This document shows, piece after piece, positions 61,220-64,000 of a stretch of 64,000 bases of DNA. Origin of the DNA: Candidatus Sulfopaludibacter sp. SbA3 (GTDB taxonomy: Bacteria > Acidobacteriota > Terriglobia > 20CM-2-55-15). The translations under genes were made by a program, and so were the position numbers. Under the pieces are notes generated by a model that was given only the letters and a program-made list of their open reading frames with translations, ran no database searches and was not told where the DNA came from. The DNA is taken from the NCBI GenBank assembly GCA_945865815.1, contig CAMBFR010000006.1, forward strand, positions 1 to 64,000, read 5' to 3'. Each line of letters starts with the position of its first letter. The first letter of the stretch is position 1.

Positions 61220-63217
61220 TTACAAGTCGGCGATCGGCGGCTCCTCCGCATTCACGATCAAGACATTCTCGCCGAAGTCTTCTTCGGCCGACTCCACCTT
61301 CCTGCCGCTGTCGTCCAGCAGGATGTCGGCCTCGGAGGTCTTGCGCTTCGCGACCTGGAGCAGGCGGCCGTAGAGATCTTTCCGGGAACGGTCGCTCAGC
61401 TCCTTGATCGATGAAACAGCCATTGCGACCTCGCCAAGATATCGCAGGAATACTTCCCGCCGCTGTCCCTCCTGGTGCACGCGCTTGCGCCGGTTCAGAT
61501 ACATCGCCAGTTTCCGGCCGACAGCCTGAAGCCCGAGCCTCAGTTCCTTCGTGATTTCGGGATACGAGGCGATAGCTTCCTTGGATTCGCTGGTGAACGG
61601 CACCCAGACGCTGGCCATATGCACCATGATCGTCACCGGGCCCGCCGGCACCTGGCCGCGCGACTGCGACAACCCGTACGACCGCCAGTTATTCGCAATC
61701 ACGGACTGCGTAATCGCGCAGGCCGCGGACTGAAACTGGAGCGGGACGCGGTTGGCATACCGCAGCACCTGCATCGACTGTCCTTCGCTCAGGTTGACGT
61801 TCTTCATCGCGGCGTGAAGTTTCGCGATGTCTTCCTTCGCGAGCTTCGCGGCCGTTTGCCGCGGCCCCATGTCGGCCTCCGACAAAATCTTCTCCGCTCC
61901 CGCGGGGCCAATCCCATCGAAGGTCGTCAGCAGGAATTGCCGGATCGAGCGCGCGTCGCTTTCCGCCAGCAACTCCGTCAGCGCGTCGAGCGTCACCTTC
62001 TGCGTGGAACTGCTGCCGCCATAGGCCAATCCAACTTCGATCAGAAACGGGTTTCCTCTATATACAGCCGGAGGCCGCGTTGCCGCGCAGAAGAACTCGC
62101 CGGGCACCTGCTGGTGCAGTCCCTTGAGAATCAGCGGCTCGCCGATGGGAGAAATACAATCCGTGGCCGGAGCGCTGATCTTCGTGTTCTGAATCGCCTG
62201 GTACAGCGCGTCGGCTTCCTGGCGGCCGATGCGCTTTGGACTGGACCGGGTGCTGATTTTCGCGCCATCACAGATATGCTTTGCCACGCTGGAAGTCACA
62301 CGCGAAAACGACTCGGTGAGGAACTGCGCCATCGTGCCGGCGTTCGTATCCTTGAGCATCGTGACCAGACGGCCCAGCTCGATGCCGTACGGATGCGGCT
62401 TGATCTCACGGGGTTCCGGCGGAAGGTCGGAGGTCGATCTCTCGTATGTTGCCGCTGTCCCATCCGGGTCGATGTAGTGAATCGTGACGTGAGGGTTCGC
62501 AATCGCAGTTTGCTCCAGATACTCATCGGCGCTGCCGCGGCCCCGCACATACCGCCCTTCCAACTCGATGGTCACGCGGGTGCCGCTGCGCGAGCCAGGC
62601 ACCCATTCGATGCCGTGAGCGGCAATGTATTGCTGCCCCTTTTCGCCGGAAGGAATCTCTTCGCCATCTCCCCTGCCGTTGATGATCTCCGGCTGGTTCC
62701 GCTTGGTGTCGATTTGAATTTCAAAGTAGTGGGCCGGTTTTCTCGGAGAGGTCATGGAAATGATCTTCACCGGCTTGCCGGTGGTGAGCATTCCATACAT
62801 GCCCGCGGCACTGATGCCGATTCCCTGCTGGCCGCGGCTCATGCGAAGACGGTGGAACTTGGAGCCGTAGAGGAGCTTACCGAAGATGAGTGGAATCTGC
62901 TTCTTGACGATGCCGGGACCGTTGTCCTGCACGCCGACCTTGAAGCGATTGTTGCCGGTAGTCTCAATGTGCACCCGGATCTCGGGCACAATGCCGGCCT
63001 CCTCGCACGCGTCGAGCGAGTTGTCGACGGCTTCCTTTACGGCAGTGAGGAGGGCTTTGCGGGGATTGTCGAATCCGAGCAGATGCCGGTTCTTGGCGAA
63101 GAACTCGCTGACTGAAATGTCGCGCTGCTTTGCCGCCATCGATTCGGCGGTGGCGCGCTTGCGGGGAGGGGGGGGCGGTTGCTGGGCGTTGTCTTCGTTG
63201 TCTTCGTTGTTTGCCAT
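61220..63217 (-). CDS. top6B: DNA topoisomerase VI subunit B (GHKL ATPase)
   Basis: A 665-residue ATPase subunit. The GHKL fold shows the N-box (TAVKEAVDNSLDACEEAG), G1 (VGVQDNGPGIVKKQ) and G2 (RMSRGQQGIGISAAGMYGML). A helix-two-turn-helix-like region (DGIGPAGAEKILSEADMGPR) and a transducer (MVHMASVWVPFTSESKEAIA) follow. It starts with a Gln/Pro/Asn-rich leader (NEDNEDNAQQPPPPPRKRA). It pairs with the downstream A subunit. In bacteria Topo VI genes are scattered, so lateral acquisition from archaea or an ancient lineage-specific gene are both possible. A companion gyrase is probably encoded elsewhere. Confidence 0.95.
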   Translation of the reverse strand: MANNEDNEDNAQQPPPPPRKRATAESMAAKQRDISVSEFFAKNRHLLGFDNPRKALLTAVKEAVDNSLDACEEAGIVPEIRVHIETTGNNRFKVGVQDNGPGIVKKQIPLIFGKLLYGSKFHRLRMSRGQQGIGISAAGMYGMLTTGKPVKIISMTSPRKPAHYFEIQIDTKRNQPEIINGRGDGEEIPSGEKGQQYIAAHGIEWVPGSRSGTRVTIELEGRYVRGRGSADEYLEQTAIANPHVTIHYIDPDGTAATYERSTSDLPPEPREIKPHPYGIELGRLVTMLKDTNAGTMAQFLTESFSRVTSSVAKHICDGAKISTRSSPKRIGRQEADALYQAIQNTKISAPATDCISPIGEPLILKGLHQQVPGEFFCAATRPPAVYRGNPFLIEVGLAYGGSSSTQKVTLDALTELLAESDARSIRQFLLTTFDGIGPAGAEKILSEADMGPRQTAAKLAKEDIAKLHAAMKNVNLSEGQSMQVLRYANRVPLQFQSAACAITQSVIANNWRSYGLSQSRGQVPAGPVTIMVHMASVWVPFTSESKEAIASYPEITKELRLGLQAVGRKLAMYLNRRKRVHQEGQRREVFLRYLGEVAMAVSSIKELSDRSRKDLYGRLLQVAKRKTSEADILLDDSGRKVESAEEDFGENVLIVNAEEPPIADL

Positions 63218-63253
63218 GCTGCGAGTCTCACTTTGTTACTCACAGCAGACAAC

Positions 63254-63562
63254 TCAGGTCCTTACCGAACGCAGGCGGGGCGCGCGCAGGTTCCGGTACT
63301 GGACGATATCGTTGGCTGTCAGCGCAAAGTGGCGCGCGTCAGTCAACTCGTCGCTGGCCATGTCCTGCAGCTTGGAGAAGCAGATGCCGGCGGCCTCCTG
63401 GATCAGGATGCGGTGTTCTCCGGAGAAAAGCAGTCCTGCGATGTCGAATGTGACGACCAGTCGGTCCAAACCATTCTTATCGACCGTGAAGCTCAATGAG
63501 CGTTCGCCATTCGGCATGCACTCAAATCCAATGTAACGTATGGCCCGTTTAGTATCTTTCAT
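63254..63562 (-). CDS. small conserved hypothetical protein, upstream of top6B
   Basis: A 102-residue protein (MKDTKRAIRYIGFECMPNGE) with beta-rich content (SLSFTVDKNGLDRLVVTFDI, EHRILIQEAAGICFSKLQDM) and a basic tail (APRLRSVRT). It ends 36 bases before the top6B start on the same strand, so co-transcription is plausible. No family is recognised. A GGGATCAC precedes the ATG. Confidence 0.62.
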   Translation of the reverse strand: MKDTKRAIRYIGFECMPNGERSLSFTVDKNGLDRLVVTFDIAGLLFSGEHRILIQEAAGICFSKLQDMASDELTDARHFALTANDIVQYRNLRAPRLRSVRT

Positions 63563-63644
63563 GTGATCCCGAATTCTTCATAGATGCTCATTGCAGTGTG
63601 AGGCTTTTCGGAGGGAATAGATAGAGATAAGGGGGGAGGCTTCC

Positions 63645-63731
63645 AATGAGAAATGACAATTGAACAGTGAACAATGACAAAACATCCGGAAAATTTGTCA
63701 TTGTTCACTGTTCAATTGTCATTTTCTCATT
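63645..63731. repeat. 37-bp near-perfect inverted repeat
   Basis: AATGAGAAATGACAATTGAA at the left arm start and TTCAATTGTCATTTTCTCAT at the right arm end pair along about 37 bases with one unpaired A, around a 12-base centre (ACATCCGGAAAA). It lies between the minus-strand gene at 63562 and the stop codon of the truncated gene at the right edge. Its AT-rich composition is unlike the surrounding DNA. It is either a long terminator stem without a T-run or a mobile palindrome. Confidence 0.85.
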
Positions 63732-64000
63732 CAAGGCGCCACGGTAAGCGTCGCCCCAACGGGTATAAAGGATGCGCCGTGATCGTTTGGATCGCGATGG
63801 GCGCGGATGCCCGTGACTCTCCACGTCCCCGCAGGCGTGGCTGCATCCAGGCGGTGAATCCCGGATACGCCGGATTGCCAGTTCTCGGCCACCTCGTCGG
63901 TAGTTCCTCCAGGTCTTCGAAACCGCACATCAAAATGAGTTTCGGCGGACAGGTTGGCCCCCGTGAACGCGGCGGTGAACGTACCGCCGCTCTGGACGGT
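63731..64000 (-). CDS. C-terminal part of an Ig-like secreted surface protein (truncated by window edge)
   Basis: The frame is open for 89 codons plus stop right to the window edge, so the gene continues outside. The visible sequence (GGTFTAAFTGANLSAETHFD, VRFRRPGGTTDEVAENWQSG, GTWRVTGIRAHRDPNDHGAS) is like the repeated C-terminal immunoglobulin-like domain of many acidobacterial secreted proteins, ending FIPVGATLTVAP. The ORF-track Met at 63928 is internal. Function unknown. Confidence 0.7.
   Translation of the reverse strand, partial: TVQSGGTFTAAFTGANLSAETHFDVRFRRPGGTTDEVAENWQSGVSGIHRLDAATPAGTWRVTGIRAHRDPNDHGASFIPVGATLTVAP

Noticed and set aside
61475-63115. Plus-strand 546-codon ORF
   Set aside because: Antisense shadow of top6B, Arg/His-rich with no motif.

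Overview
The window is a high-GC bacterial chromosome segment that most resembles an Acidobacteriota genome. This is inferred from gene content: several very large Oar-like TonB receptors with an N-terminal carboxypeptidase-regulatory domain, repeated DUF6152 secreted proteins with ~280-residue partners, DUF4159 and DUF5916 proteins, a PD40/TolB-type kinase remnant and an Ig-like surface protein fragment at the right edge. No rRNA, tRNA, CRISPR array, phage or intact insertion sequence was seen.

Layout. 154-7981: a five-gene operon coding for a TonB-dependent receptor, a polytopic membrane protein, a MotA/TolQ/ExbB-like protein, a DUF2149 protein and an exported, membrane-anchored CobN-like chelatase. 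The gene set matches the hmuR-T-U-V-S genes of the Bacteroidota heme operon, in a different order. 8470-11356: a secreted-protein operon with DUF6152 and its partner family, closed by a clear terminator. 12051-23898: two TonB receptors, a MocR-type regulator, a B12-binding radical SAM protein, small unknowns and a ModA-like binding protein. 23931-30846: two further DUF6152/partner sets (one on each strand), a DUF4159 protein, YaeQ, an AEC transporter and a hypothetical protein. 30941-41567: DUF5916, a double ABM-domain protein, an MFS transporter, a DUF6351 (tannase-like) secreted protein, an NHL propeller protein, and a three-gene set with a second DUF4159 protein. 41639-47761: an operon of Oar-like receptor, sulfatase and aryl-sulfate sulfotransferase-like protein, probably for sulfated organic substrates. 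47923-54321: a restriction-modification or defence island coding for a SprT-like protein, a HIT-PLD-SF2 helicase-DUF3427 giant, a NaeI-type endonuclease, a C5 cytosine methyltransferase and a Vsr endonuclease. 54543-55260: a PIN/AbrB toxin-antitoxin pair with a palindromic operator over its promoter. 55778-64000: arginine decarboxylase, two DUF2157-type membrane proteins, both subunits of topoisomerase VI (the archaeal-type enzyme), a small unknown and a truncated surface-protein gene.

A ~275-bp dispersed repeat occurs three times (8097, 37421 and, inverted, 55393). Each copy has a small hairpin at both ends and a larger internal palindrome, like a REPIN or MITE. A shorter repeat of the form CCCTCTCCC-loop-GGGAGAGGG occurs twice, and a near-perfect 37-bp palindrome lies at 63645-63731.

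The strongest leads are the Hmu-like operon with its exported chelatase, the composite NaeI/helicase island, the DUF6152 proteins whose predicted mature N-terminus always begins His-His, and the three-copy hairpin-ended repeat. All family names come from reading the translations; no database search was run.
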